From Rhodocollybia butyracea (lineage: Eukaryota; Basidiomycota; Agaricomycetes; Agaricales; Omphalotaceae), in contig JADNRY010000026.1 in NCBI GenBank assembly GCA_015501585.1, positions 186,001 through 250,000 of the forward strand: DNA of 64,000 nt, read 5' to 3'. The notes under the pieces were generated by a model. That model did not search any database. It saw only the letters and a list, made by a program, of their open reading frames with translations, and was not told the origin of the DNA. Position 1 is the stretch's first letter; every line of letters begins with the position of its first letter. The position numbers and the translations under genes were made by a program. Below, one piece after another: positions 10,791 through 22,822 of the stretch.

Positions 10791-13700
10791 GGGTACCCTT
10801 CAGTACCTCATGGATACGCCAGATGGAATCATCACTAGTTTTCTACTCAATACGCTACACGTCCCGGATCTCGCCGCCACTCTGATTTCTGTCTCTCAGC
10901 TCACTGACAAGCGCAAACACACCATTCTCTTTGATGGAGAGGAGTGCTTTGTCAAAGCTCGAAGCTCTGGCCGGTGCATTGCGTCTGGTCTCAAGACCAA
11001 AGGAGGTCTTTACCTTCTTCATGCCCATCCGCTGAAATCTCGCTACCACATCCCGCGTTATCGATATTAATCATGATCACCGCTGCCTAGCTCATCTCGG
11101 TCAAGGCAACATAAAACGTCTGATTGCAAAAGGCATGGTAACGGGCATTGATGAAGTGGGAGGTCGAATAGAGTTCTGCGAGTCGTGTACAGCCGGTAAA
11201 CAGCATGTATTTCCGTTCCCATCATCCAATAAAAGGGCCCGTTGGAAACTATATTTAGTTCACTCCGATGTTTGCGGTCCATTACCCAACTCTATCAATG
11301 GTGGCTATAGGTATTTCATCACCTTCATAGATGATAACACCCACCACTGCTGGGTTTATTTCCTCCATCACAAATCGGAGGTGTACTGATGCTTCCGCGA
11401 GTGGAAGGCTATGGTAGAGCTTGAGACTGGGCTTAAGCTCAAGGTTTTTTGTACAGATAATGGTGGAGAATATACCTCTGATCAGTTCAAGGATTATCCA
11501 TGAAACCACAGTCCCTCACACCCCACGGCAGAATGGCGTTGCTGAATGCTTCAACCGCACTATCGTTGAGCGTGCCAGATGCATGATGCATGATGCTAAA
11601 TTTACTGCTGGGTTTTGGGTCTTTGCCGTCATTATTGCCGTCTATCTCATTAACCGCTCACCTACCTCACGGCTTCCTAATTCTACTCCACATGAAGCTT
11701 GGTCTGGCGTAAAGCCTTCACTCAAGGAACTCAAACCTTTTGGCTGTCCCGCCTATGCTCACATCCCCAAATCGAAGCGTACAAAGCTTGACTTTAAAAC
11801 TCGTAAGTGCATCTTTCTTGGTTACAAAGAGCACACCAAGGGTTACCTTCTGTGGGATCCGAAGAAGCGAAAAACTTTTGTTTCACGAGACATCATTTTT
11901 GATGAATGTCCTCACCCTCCTGGCCTGCCTTTACCCATTCCGGATCTTTCGCAGATCCTTTACAGTGGTGAGGTGCCTGGAGATGGCCTACCTGGCTTTT
12001 CTCGAGTGGGAGATGCGTGGGAAGATAACTCTCCCCCTGTGACTCCAGCGGTTCTGCATCCTCCTGCTCCATCTTCTGAGGTTGATTCTGAGGATAATGT
12101 TGGTGACTCTCGCCCATACTCCCCTGATCTTCCTCCTCCCAATGACCCTCCACCGGCTCCACCTGCTCGCCGTTGTCGTACAGAACTTGAACTTCTTGGG
12201 CCTGTTCCAGAAGTAGATGGTCCACGTGCTCGTCGCCTACCTGCCCGCTTCCGTGAAGAACCTGACATTGTGCCAGATCCTCCTGAAGCTGCACCAGGCA
12301 ATAGACCAGATGTTGCAGAAGGTGTCACCATGGCCTTTGTGGCCACTGTCCATGCTCAGGGAGCCTCAGAGCCCCGCACTCTGCAGGAAGCACTCCGTGG
12401 TCCTGACTCCGCCTCATGGCTGAAAGCTGTAGACAAAGAGCTCAAGTCTCTCATTGATATGGGAACTTTTGAGTTTATTGACAATTTGCCTAAAGGTCAC
12501 CGTGCTATTAGCTCCAAGCTTGTCTTTAAGATTAAGCGCCTCCCTGATGGGACCATTGAGCGGTACAAGGCACGCTTAGTTGCTCGAGGTTTCTCCCAGA
12601 TGCCTGGTTTAGACTTTGATGAGGTATTTTCCCTGTGGTCAAACTTACCTCCATTCGTGTCCTTTGCGCCCTCGCCGTGCATCTAGCCCTTCACTTCCAC
12701 CATCTCGATGTTGATACTGCATTTCTCAATGGTGAGTTGGAAGAGGAGCTCTATATGCGCCTCCCAAAACGGCATTAGTGAACATTCTGGTAAAATTGTT
12801 TGTCTCCGCCACTCTATCTATGGCCTCAAGCAGGCCTCCCATGTCTGGAACAAACTTCTTGATGCAGAGCTCGAGAAACTTGGCTTCCGTCATATCCATG
12901 CTGACTACTGCATTTACGTCCTCCAACATGGCAAGTCCATCTGCTTTATTGCTGTTTACGTTGATGATATTGGGATTTTATGCGATGATCTCAAATTCAT
13001 GCAGGAGATCAAGCACCGGATTGGCCAACGCTTTAAGATCAAGGATCTTGGTGTTATCTCACAGTTGCTTGGCATTGGCATTGACTATGACCAAGAAAAG
13101 CGTGTCCTTCGGCTCTCTCAGACCAGATACATTGAGGAATCACTCAAACGTTTCCACTGTGATGATGGCATCACATGTCGCACCCCCTTATCATCTGGAG
13201 TTAAGCTTTCTAAAGCTGATTCCCCATCCACAGTCGCCGAGAAAGAGGCTATGGCTGACAGACTCATGCTATACGAGGCTCTCATTGGTACTCTCATGTA
13301 TGCCATGCTTGCTTCACACCCAGATAGTATTGCCTTTGCTGTAGGTATTTTGAGCCGCTACTGCTCAAATCCAGGTGAGATTCATTTAATTGAAGCTCTG
13401 CATTGTCTTCGCTACTTGGGTGGTACCAAAGACTGGGTTATTGAGTATGATGGCACAATCATAGATGAACTCATCTCCCTTATCCTTGGATATTCTGATT
13501 CAGATTGGGCTGGTGATGTGAATACTCGACGATCCACTAGTGGATATGTTTTCCTCATGTGCGGAGTTGCTATTAGTTGGAGCAGCAAACTTCAAAACCT
13601 CCCCAGCACTCTCTTCTACTGAAGCTGAGTACATGGCTCTTACTTGTACAGCACAGGAAGCTATTTGGCTTCGTCAACTCCTTGAACAGCTAGGTTTTCA

Positions 13701-13974
13701 GCAAACCAAGCCTACTCGCTTGTTGGGTGATAATATGTCATCTATTGCTCTTTCCAAGAACCCTGCTGATTATCCCCGTACAAAGCACATTCAACTTTGT
13801 CACCACTTTATTTGTTTTGCAATCTCTGATGGCCAGATTGATCTGGACTATGTTCCAACTACCCAACAAGCTGCTGATGGATTTACAAAGGGATTATCTG
13901 GTGAGAAGCACTTGGCATTTGTGCGCATGCTAGGTATGAAGCCACGCCCGAGTGGGAGTGTTAAAAGTCGATGA
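10699..13974 (+). pseudogene. Copia pol: protease, integrase, RT, RNase H, in pieces
   Basis: Pieces in different frames are: the end of protease and pre-integrase region (to 11070); zinc-binding HLGQG and CESCTAGKQH, and catalytic D in HSDVCGPLP and D in CTDNGGEY (to ~11505); the PRQNGVAECFNRT block with the catalytic Glu through the RT start RARLVARGFSQ (11421-12686); RT from CLRHSIYGLKQ with the active site VYVDDIGIL and the RNase H start (12708-13622); and RNase H with SSTEAEYMAL (13540-13974). There is an in-frame TGA at 11387-11389 and at least four frameshifts, so it cannot be functional. Confidence 0.9.
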
Positions 13975-14277
13975 TCTTATCTTGTTATGTCATCTATAGG
14001 TTCGTGGATTCATGCCATAACGAAACCAGAATATTTTCTGCTTTCATTATGTTACTTACATATGTCCCATGTGACACATTCTTTTAATTGTATTTTACAT
14101 ATATTGACACCTCAGCGTCGTTCTACCACTGTTGCTGAGGTTAGTACTCACATTCTTTATTTCTTGTACTTATTACTGACTATGTACTAGAACTGTCTTT
14201 TATTTCAATAGGTACATAATACAGCGTCGTTCTACCACTGTCGCTGAGAACTCTCTTTTATTTCCATAGTTTCAATA
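13959..14277 (+). repeat. Copia 3' LTR
   Basis: Partner of the 5' LTR, same length, about 95% identical. The gag-pol remnant overlaps its first bases. Confidence 0.9.
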
Positions 14278-14792
14278 GACTCGCACCTGTATTTACGAAG
14301 GCGTGAATTCACGAAACTTTGCGCGCTGGTTATACTGATGGCCAGAGGCCTCCCAGCACCTAGTAAGACATCTTCAACCCCAGAAAGAAACAGTGCTACT
14401 GGGAGTCTTGTACGTGTTCTCATAAATATTATTAAAACCAAACTAGTAGGAAGATTTGTTATACCCTCCACGAGCCTCAAACTACAAGTGTTTCTTGCAT
14501 CAGAACACTGCAGTATTCTCAGGTATCTCTACCTCTTCCTCTCAGTCATCTATCAGTAGATCACTATCCCCAACTTCATCCAGAGCATTGGATACAGCAA
14601 GAGGAGCACAGGCTAAGCCTAAAAGCTCATCCTGAGTCTTTGCCTTGGTCATTAACGCGCTCGATGTGGACTGATGAGCCAAAACAGAAGAAAATTGTGA
14701 GGAGCACACGCCATCAAAAAATTCTATATTCAGTAATTTATTACAAATTGCGGAAAGCCACAAAACCAGATTTATTAATTGAGCACACCTAT
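14278..14792. other. non-coding spacer
   Basis: No supported feature. It lies between the Copia 3' LTR and the next inverted-repeat element. Confidence 0.4.
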
Positions 14793-15170
14793 TACAGCTG
14801 ATTAGGATATTCTAGCACATTTTCGAAAAAACGCTCAGTAGTGATTTCATTTACAACCAAACAAAGTGACATCAGCATATTCCATTCAAAGCTCCATTTG
14901 CTCCGCTTCGCCGACACTTCACCCGTACTTACATTACTCTTATGCTCTTCAGTAGCCCCAGAAATGAGTCTACAGCACCCTATGATGTATGTCTCATGTA
15001 AAGACTGCGATATCAAAAGAAAAAAGTTGCATTTGAAGTCAACACGTATGGTAAGATGCGGCCAGTACGTGTGTGAGTCACCTACATCAATGTCACTTTT
15101 GTTTGGTTGTAAACAAAATCACTCATGAGTATTTTTTCGAAAATGTGCTAGAATTTCCTAATCAGCTGTA
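14793..15170. mobile_element. MITE with ~80-bp terminal inverted repeats
   Basis: 14793-14872 and 15090-15170 are inverted copies of each other at roughly 85% identity (outer ends TACAGCTGATTAGGA and its complement). The ~220-bp centre is unique. No transposase and no clear target duplication are seen. ORFs crossing it read through the arms and are not taken as genes. Confidence 0.65.
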
Positions 15171-15794
15171 CACAAGTATTTCTCGAGCTGTCCATCAATT
15201 ACAGCACTAGAAGGGCCGCGGATTTGCCGGACTTCCACACTGCTGACTAAGCGTCCACATAACTATGGCGAGTTCGAAACCTACCACGGCTTCGTTGTCT
15301 TCTTCAGCTACAGCTACTAGCATTCTGTCAAGTGGTTCCCATTCGAGTGGCGTAACGCAAGAAAAGCTGTTTCCGTCGACGACTAACTATACGGAGACTC
15401 ATCCAAACACAAGCAGGAACAGGAAAAAACACCGCGAGACGACGAAGATCCCATTACGCTGAAAGAATGACAAGGCGGCATGCCAATGCAGCAGTACATT
15501 ACATTCCCTCAGCACATGGCTGGTGGATGGGTATTGTCTGCTGTCTCGTTGCAACAGTGTTGTTGACTGTTCCAAATATGCGAGTTTGGTTTTTGGCCTG
15601 GGCTGGTCCATTGCATGGCCATTTGGGAAGTATATTGAGTGGCAGGAAAGTCGGGAGAGAAGTGGCTTCAGTTGGCCGCACTCATGAAGCTTTGAAGGAC
15701 TGGCTTGATGACAAAGCATATCATCCTTGATCGTTCCTCCCTCCTCTTCTTCCACAAGCCTCATCGCTCCTATCGCGCTGGCAGCTGGAACCTC
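15171..15794. other. spacer with two short unassigned ORFs
   Basis: ORFs at 15265-15462 (Ser/Thr-rich, 65 codons) and 15467-15730 (87 codons, one hydrophobic stretch around WWMGIVCCLVATVLL) are open but have no recognised family or homologous neighbour. I do not call them genes. Confidence 0.3.
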
Positions 15795-17045
15795 GAACAA
15801 ACCCTGGATCTGCAACCATTGTAGCTATTACCAGCAACTGTCCAGCATTTGATGTATTTCTATCGCTGCATTGATTTTTGTGGGTCTTCAAGCCCTTCCT
15901 CTCTCCTCTGTACTAAGTCACTTGCACCCCGCTCTTGCCTCTCACTTAATCCTAGCTAATCAGCCTCTGGTTCTCTCTCCGCACACACGTGTCGCAATCT
16001 GGTAGAACTCACAACAGCTCCTGCATTCAAATGATCTCGCGGGGAGCTTGCCGATGCACCGGTGCCTAATGCAGGAATCAATGTTGTAGGAACAGGGGCA
16101 GGGGCAGGAGCAGGAAGCAGTAGAAGGTGGCGTAGGAGCAGGAAGTGCAGGAGGAGGGCCATACACCCCGCTTGTGGAATCTGTTGATCAAGCCGTCAAA
16201 AGCACCACGCTCCAGCTGCTCGACTTAAACCTGGAGTACCGAGACAATGACAAGGGACGATCGATAACTTTACACATGCGGCCGCAGTGGCGACTGTTTC
16301 TGCGCTACGGCACCAGAATCATATACAGCAACCTGGGTACGGGCGGAGTCCCGCACGGGTGAGGGGCGCTAGTGTTACTGGGGAGCATGGGAGTGGGGGC
16401 ATGGAGGGCACGATGCACCTAGTTGGAGTCGGTTCATGAGTGCGAGTGTGCTTTTGGGGTGTACGGCGCTGTATGCAGTTATCGCTGCTTGTGACTATGA
16501 CTTGTTCTCTTCTTGAACCTGTGCTTTTGAACTGACTGATGTGTTTTTTGCTCACGATGTTCCTGCTGACGTATACGTATATCGAGGCAAAGAGTAATTA
16601 TCATAGGAGGCGCATATTGATTTTGAGGTGGGTGTTTCGAACCTTTTCCTCTTCCCTCTATCCCTCTATCCCTGTTTTTCTCCATTCCTCGTTCCTCTTT
16701 TCCCTGCTTTCTCCTTGTTCACTATCCATCTTTTTGTGTTTCCTCCTCTTTCCGCCTCTTTTTCTCCTTGTTAACATGTTCTTGTTTGATTGTTCTTGTT
16801 CGTTTGTTTAACTGACTATTGCCAATGCAGCTACTTCCTCCTCGCTGGATTCTACTACGCCCCCCGCATGGAAGACATGCATGACGAGGTTGATCCTCAT
16901 CAGATAGGCTTGGACACGCTAACTCGCTGGGGCTCGTGCAGCAGTTGGATCATCTGATGGCTTGGGAGTATGCAAGGGTGTTTTTGACCCAAGTGGGGAG
17001 TTGCGTGAGTGTGCTACTGCTCTAACCGTGATAATTGGCTCCACA
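15795..17045 (+). pseudogene. decayed cation/proton exchanger (CAX/VNX1-like), copy A
   Basis: The 3' part encodes MFLLTYTYIEAKSNYHR, then an intron beginning GTGGGTG and ending at about 16830, then YFLLAGFYYAP. This pair of helices is what the C-terminus of VNX1/YNL321W-type vacuolar cation/H+ antiporters looks like. The upstream part (15795-16400) matches 29050-29940 of copy B over long stretches (ACAAACCCTGGATCTGC, GCACACACGTGTCGCA). Stops and frameshifts occur throughout, and the exon encoding the TEFMKAI block present in copy B is missing. The sequence similarity to copies B and C is direct; the family name is from memory of the motif. Confidence 0.55.
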
Positions 17046-18997
17046 ATTGTGCATTTGTCGCTTTTGTTGATCCGAGTTGCATAGAGAATGTTAGCATTTT
17101 TTATTTTTCGATTTTTCGCCCACTTTTCACACGCACGTAAGCATACACTTTCTGTTTCTTGCGTTATTTGGGTATTTACATGTAGGTATGCGAAAGGTGC
17201 TATAAAACAACCTAACAAAAACACTACCGCACCTAACCAGACTATCGATATGTAAGGGAGCGAGGGCAGGTTGTCAGAGATTCCCCGAGGGAAAGCTTTG
17301 TAATATCGGATGTACGCGCGCGACTGCTCCAGGTTCAAGACTGTAGCGCTAACGTGGGTAACTAAGCTTAGACAACTCTTAGAGCTAAGTCGAGAGAAGC
17401 CTAGTTGGGGTGTACGAGTGTACGAGGGAACCAGGTGTGTATGTCCAAATCAATTAACCAAAACCAAAACCAATACAACGAAACTAAGATTCTCCTAGGC
17501 AAACTCTGGCACTAGCTGCTGTGACGCCGTAAAGTCCTCGACCAAACTCTGGGCCAAGCTACGATATTGTGAGTGAACTTAATCACTAGGAACTTGTACC
17601 ACAATCTTAGTGGCTCGTCTAACTTTGTGAAGAAGTCAACTAAGGAACCCTCACTCTGGAGCCAAATAATCCCTTACTAGAAGCCGTCCCCTCTAAGGAA
17701 GCAACTAGATTTGAGTCGATCTGGAGTTCGGGAGAACTCTACACACTTAAATTCAATCAAGATATAAATGGGCTTTGCGAAGCGTGTGAAGTTTATTACT
17801 TTCTTAAGATAACCAAGTCAGGAGGCGTCATGCTACTGATCCCGTGGGGATGTTCTACGGAGCACTGGTCTTAGCAGTCAAGTCGAGGGCAAGAAACTTG
17901 TCTTATTGAATAAATATATCTGGCTTATATACTGAGTAGAGAGAGTTTAATACAAAAAATAGATGAAACAGATACGGAGAGAGACGGAAAGAGAGTGGAA
18001 CGGAGGAATCTGGCTCGGAAAGGAAACTCCAGCCTATATATGGTACACACGATAAAGAAATAGTCCATTCTTGGGTATATATCAGAGGTAAAATATGATT
18101 TCGTGAGGATTAACATAGTTTTAGAGTGTTTTTGATCCGAGCGAGGTTTCTCCGATTACTCCACAATTCTCCGGGGTCAGGAGTACCTTTACGCTTCATG
18201 ATCACTTGCCGCCCGGTTTCCCTTGGGTGAGTTTCATTCTATTCCTCGGATAGTTCTGTCCATCCTGAGTGTGATTAACATTCTCTCGAGAAGGCCTGTT
18301 ATCTAGCTTTCCAACAACACCACTTATGATAATCTCGAGCAACTGCGCTGAGTATGTACAAGTGATTCCTGATAGTCAGCTTTAACGGATAAGACCTTCC
18401 GTGTATGATTTCTAAGATCAAATGTTTCGATTTGCCAAGGCTATCCCGGCGCGTAGCTTTCCGTAGGTCCGCTAAGCATGTTTCTACCGTCCTCACGGTC
18501 GCGACCGGTGCCGCGAATAGATCTTTACGGTTTTCCTCGGGATCATTCTGGTCCATTGTTACGGACTGTAAAGTCCACATCTTAACATAGCTCGTTGGGG
18601 GTCTTAGTGCGAGGGATGCCTTCCCTCATAATTCCTTCCCTCGAGTAACGCGTTGGCTTAGTACTTATCCCGCTTCGAGATGTCCTGTAGTTTAGAGAGT
18701 CTACACTCTTTGGGTATAACTAGATTGACAATCTAGCGTTACATCTCCGGGAAGCCCAGGTATCCTCGCTAGCTTGGCTCTAGGCTACGCTTGTGGGCGT
18801 AACGCTGAGTATTATTGTTAAGTTCTTTGCCTCGGCAACAGCTATCATGCTCGGGCTCCGTATAACTCTCTTATTGCATTGTATAACACGTACAAAGCGT
18901 CAAAATGTACGGTTACACGCCTTAGGCCAATTTTAGGCCTAATAGCATCATCCTTCATCACTTTTTTTTTTACCTTTTTCAAAGATAGACTGTTTTT
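17046..18997. other. about 1.9-kb insertion of unknown class in exchanger copy A
   Basis: Comparison with copy C (48.1 kb) shows that sequence shared by the copies stops near 17045 and resumes near 18998. The inserted DNA has no coding domain. Read on the minus strand it has a TATA-like TATATATAGG near 18036, and it contains a stretch with LTR-like borders (TGTAAGGG at about 17253, GGTTACA at about 18920), but the flanks show no target duplication. The minus ORF 16919-17338 has one strong membrane-like segment but no family. Confidence 0.4.
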
Positions 18998-19320
18998 GCC
19001 TCCTGCCTCCTTCATCCGCTTTCCAAGCCTGCCATTTTTTTACTGGCTGATTGTTTAATTGTTTCCTTTTACGCCCTCCGAACGTTTGTTCTCATTTCAT
19101 TGCCCTTTCCATTGCCCCCTTCCTTTTGCATTACACCCCTGCTACGGCCTCAGTGGACGGAGGGGTATTCATTATTGTATGATCATTGATATCGTATTTT
19201 CATCGTTTGTTAATTGTAACGCGTAACGACCCATGTAAGGACCTTGACAAGGTGTTTTGTTATCACTTCCCTTTCTATCAATTTTTTGACATTATTGGTC
19301 TATGGGCGCGATAGCGTAGA
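18998..19320 (+). pseudogene. 3' flank of exchanger copy A, resumed
   Basis: Shares GGCTGATTGTTTA and TGATCATTGATATCGTAT with copy C and TTTCATCGTTTGTTA with copy B, so it is the continuation of the duplicated unit beyond its coding end. Confidence 0.5.
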
Positions 19321-19555
19321 AATACTCAAAAATAGATTGATTTCCAAGAAAGAAGGACAAGGAGATTGTGATGGAGTCATACTAGGAGTTCACTTGAAAG
19401 AGTAAACACAAGCAAACTACGCAGCTGATCGGAACGATCCGGCTGTTACAAGAAATAAAAAGAAAGAAAAGGAACACCGTCTTTTTTCAGTACAAATCTC
19501 TACATTTCAAGAAAAAATGACTTGCCTCAAACTTGCCTTAAAGTACAAAATGATA

Positions 19556-21341
19556 TCACGCACCAATATGAACAAAATTTACCCACCTCTCCAGTGTCAC
19601 TCCCTTCCTTCCTCTCATCTTCTTTGTTGCCTCCGCCAATGCTCTCGCTTGTGCCCCAACCTCATTGCATTGAGATACATTTTTGAAAAGATGCGAGTAA
19701 AAGTCCTTCACCATCTCCGGGCCATCTATATCAGCCATCTCCCACATTGTTCCAACTACACTCCGGAAACCACAGAACTGCATTGCAGCTGCAAGGTGAA
19801 TGACCTCATTATGGACACTTCCTAGGGACTGTTCTGCTGTGTGACATGCAGAGAGAAATGCAAAGGTGGCGTTAGGCAGATTAAGCCGGATTATGTCCAG
19901 TAAAGTGAAATGTGAACTCCCAGCCAGTGAGAAGTAAGAGTTGAAGGGTTTTCCAGGGATGAGTGTACCATGTGATGCAATATGGAGCCACTGATGGTCA
20001 ACAAGGGCTTTTTCTAAAGCTTCCTTAGTAGCTGTGAGTCCCTCCACAGATGTAGTAGGGATGTCCTTTTGATACTGTAAAATCTCATGAATCTCCTCCT
20101 TTGTCCTTGGAAGAGATCTATCATACTGGCCAGCCACTAGGAGATGGGGCAGTTGTGAAGGTGATTTGGTGGTGTTAAAGGCATCAATGAGAGCAGTAAG
20201 TGTAGGAGTGTATGATGAAATGTACAAGTCAGGAAGGAATTTCTTTGTTCCAGGGAGAATAGGACCTGCTGCATGTAATGGGAGAGTGGATAAAATAGAT
20301 GTGGGGCACCAAAATATCCGCGACATTTCTGGAATATGGAGCTCTCGGAGCTTGGTAACAACAGGCAATACTATAAGATCCCATAAGTCCTTCAGAGTAG
20401 CCCAAAGGACATGATTGTATCGCTTTGGAGAGGTTTTGATGTCAGACCTTGCTTCTGTGAGCTGCTGCACAAGAGTTTCCACTTGTCCATAAAAACCCTC
20501 TACCAAGTGGATCAACACAGGTGAATTTTGCTTCAGTATGATTAGCACATCGGACCTATACCTACTGCAATTGACCACAATGACAGGGCCATACTTTGCA
20601 GCAGATTCGAGTTCAACAAATGATTTTCTGCCCAAAAATGTCTCAAAGCCAGGAATTGTGCGTATTATCTCAATAATGTCAGCTTGAGCACTCATGAGAC
20701 GACGCTTCTCAGTCAGGTTACAACCAAATGGATCCCTGTTTATGTACATCTGGTGTTGGTGACTATCAGTCTGAAAGCGGAGATCTGTCCCAGCAGAATT
20801 CTGTGTTGATAGTTGCTCAAGTTGATGATTAATCTGCATCAACTCATTGGCCAGCAAGGGATCTAGAGCCTGGAGCCTGTCCACAGGCATCCTCAAGCCC
20901 CGCAGTTCAGACCAGAGCAACCCCCGCCCTTGTTCTATGATCTCAACCATCTGCAAAACCTGGGTTTTGATCAAAGCAGTTGTATTCAGTTGCTATTCAG
21001 TCCAAAGCATCTCAGAGCAAGGGTACTCGCTGTAGAGCACTCTGAAGTGCTCTGGGTTGCTTTGACAGCTTTGACAGCTTTGGAGCGCTCCAGAGTGCTC
21101 CAGAGCAGCCAAAGCTCATCCCAGGTTTTGCAGATGACAGCTAATGATAGCTGACCCAGTTGAATTGCCTGTGATGCCCCATCTGAGACAAATTCTGGAA
21201 GCTTGATAACAGATGAGAGGTGCTGGTACTGCAAAGAAATGATAGGCATCATGGAGAGTGAGTGGGAAATGAGGGAAAGCCCCATGATATATGCATCCAA
21301 GCTGAATTGAGCGAGCTCATGGTGTGGCTGTGTAACCTTAC
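19556..21341 (-). pseudogene. CHAT protease-domain end of a TPR-CHAT protein
   Basis: A 472-codon minus-strand frame (20974-19556) holds a CHAT domain, a caspase-like cysteine peptidase fold. The catalytic His is in LHIASHGTL and the Cys in FAFLSACHTAEQS, with VVGTMWEMAD after them, all as in the family. Before it, the linker IEQGRGLLWSELRGLRMPV is typical of basidiomycete TPR-CHAT proteins. A further exon (about 21300-21150, ending QLGQLSLAV) joins across a hairpin-rich intron (~21145-20960). CHAT proteins act in cell-death and separase-like proteolysis; some fungal and bacterial ones cleave gasdermins. This domain is itself open, but the gene is cut 41 nt upstream of this exon by an LTR element (21342-22817), and the TPR part is frameshifted. 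Confidence 0.85.
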
Positions 21342-22817
21342 TGTAACGCCTATGGCATGTTCATTGCTGTTAGCGCCGATATTACATAATTAGTTCACTC
21401 TTATCCTCGTACCACATACTCGTTTCGGTCTATTTCTCTAATAGAACGAGATCTTGCTCATGGTCTGAGGCATTAAGAGTCAGGGCTCTTACACTTTTTT
21501 GAGCAACCTTGTCCTGAATAGGACTATTACAGCAATATGACCACACAACAGCACAACTCAAGCCATGACTCTGTCATGGCTCTGGCTTACTCTTTTCTTT
21601 CTCAAATCCTTTCCATGTTCCCTCATGATCCTCTCTCACACATCTCTGGGATCCTGGACTTCTCCTCCCAGGGAATTCAACAGCTGCTAGTCAACTTTAA
21701 GCAGCTCTGGGAACAACATGGTCTTTCAGTGGCTGGTAGGGATTTGGCAGAGGCAGTGGTGCAGGATTCAACATTAACATGTTGCTGGGCAGTGAAGGAA
21801 GAAGGTTTCCAGGCAGAGGTCTGTTTTCAGATGATAGAGTCTATTAAGAGACTGGGATGGGATGGAACTGTCCAAATCTCAAACACCACCTCCTGCTCCA
21901 AGTTCTCCATCACCTTTGACTGCTCCTACTGCCTCATCACTGACTTCCACGCTCGCTTCGAACACATTGAACGCATTGAAATCGTCTCCGAGTCCACATG
22001 CTCTGACATTGGTTTCACCCTCCAAACCCACTTCCCCTTCATTTCGACTCCAACCAACCTCAGAGTTTGCACGGGAGGTGGCTGAACTGCGGAAAGCAGG
22101 CCGGAAACTTGAAGTATTCATGGATGAACATGTCATGGGGCTCGAACACACAGCTGGCACACCGCCAGCTCGTGTTCATCTCTCAAACACTCCAACCAAG
22201 TGTACACCTGTGCCTTATGTTGCCCCTGTGACTGCTGTTCCACCAACAGGCCTTTGTAAAAGTGTCAAACACAATGTGTATGGTGCGTTTGGTTCGCTCT
22301 TGCTTCGTTCAAGTCGTTGCCCATCCCAATCTGGTACACTCATGCCATCACCCTCACCCACTGAAACTCCCCATCACCATATTTGTGCTCCCAATCAATA
22401 CTCCCATTCATAGCGCTAGAGATCTACTGTCTCCAATGTGCCACCACCATCTCAATCTGAACTTAGTGTCAGCATCCAGAGAATCCGGCAATTTTCACAG
22501 GACACTTTCTCTTCTTCTGCACTTATGGAAATTGCCAGCATACTACATTGTACGTTACCTATTAGATGACTGTATGTTTCTCTTTGTTATGTTTTCCCTT
22601 TTCCATGTTTCTCTTTTGTTTTTTTTTTGGGTAAGATGGAACTGTGGGGTCAATCTAGGGGCATGTGTAACGCCTACGGCATGTTCATTGCCGTTAGCGC
22701 CGATATTACATAATTAGTTCACTCTTATCCTCGTACCACATACTCGTTTCGGTCTATTTCTCTAATAGAACAAGATCTTGCTCATGGTCTGAGGCATTAA
22801 GAGTCAGGGCTCTTACA
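21342..22817 (+). mobile_element. short LTR element with a private ORF, copy 1 (1476 bp)
   Basis: Two 152-bp LTRs (21342-21493, 22666-22817) start TGTAACGCC and end CTCTTACA. They differ at about 3 positions. The 5-bp target duplication CTTAC flanks the element at 21337-21341 and 22818-22822. Between the LTRs there is one ORF and no reverse transcriptase, integrase or protease. CTTTTTTGAGCAAC follows the 5' LTR and a purine-rich GGGGTCAATCTAGGGGCATG precedes the 3' LTR. It inserted into the TPR-CHAT gene. The full-length sister copy is at 57638-59115. In structure it resembles the TR-GAG/TRIM classes of non-autonomous LTR retrotransposons. Confidence 0.93.
21537..22413 (+). pseudogene. frameshifted ORF of the short LTR element, copy 1
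   Basis: The same protein as the intact 344-aa ORF of copy 2 (57833-58867) is encoded, but an 8-nt deletion near 21855 (GACTGGGATGGGATGG against GACTGGGAGAAGAGTTTGGG) shifts the frame. The N-terminal half is in the frame starting 21537, the C-terminal half in the frame 21862-22413. Confidence 0.85.
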
Positions 22818-22822
22818 CTTAC

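Larger units (their letters stand above)
9136..14277 (+). mobile_element. Copia-superfamily LTR retrotransposon, inactivated
   Basis: Two LTRs (9136-9454, 13959-14277) enclose a half-tRNA primer-binding site, gag with a zinc knuckle, and pol in the order protease, integrase, reverse transcriptase, RNase H, which defines Ty1/Copia elements. A purine-rich stretch (GAGTGGGAG) abuts the 3' LTR. The LTRs differ at roughly 15 of 319 positions, about 5%, so the insertion is not recent. Several frameshifts and stops break pol. No target-site duplication could be matched (TTGAG left, GACTC right). Confidence 0.92.

Noticed and set aside
9131..14282. A 5-bp target duplication for the Copia element
   Set aside because: TTGAG on the left and GACTC on the right do not match under any border choice I tried, so none is reported.
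14841..15128. 95-codon ORF as a gene
   Set aside because: It starts inside one MITE arm and ends in the other, with no domain.
17253..18923. A second solo LTR with TGTAAGGG...GGTTACA borders
   Set aside because: The flanks (CGATA left, CGCCT right) do not form a target duplication and no partner copy is in the window.
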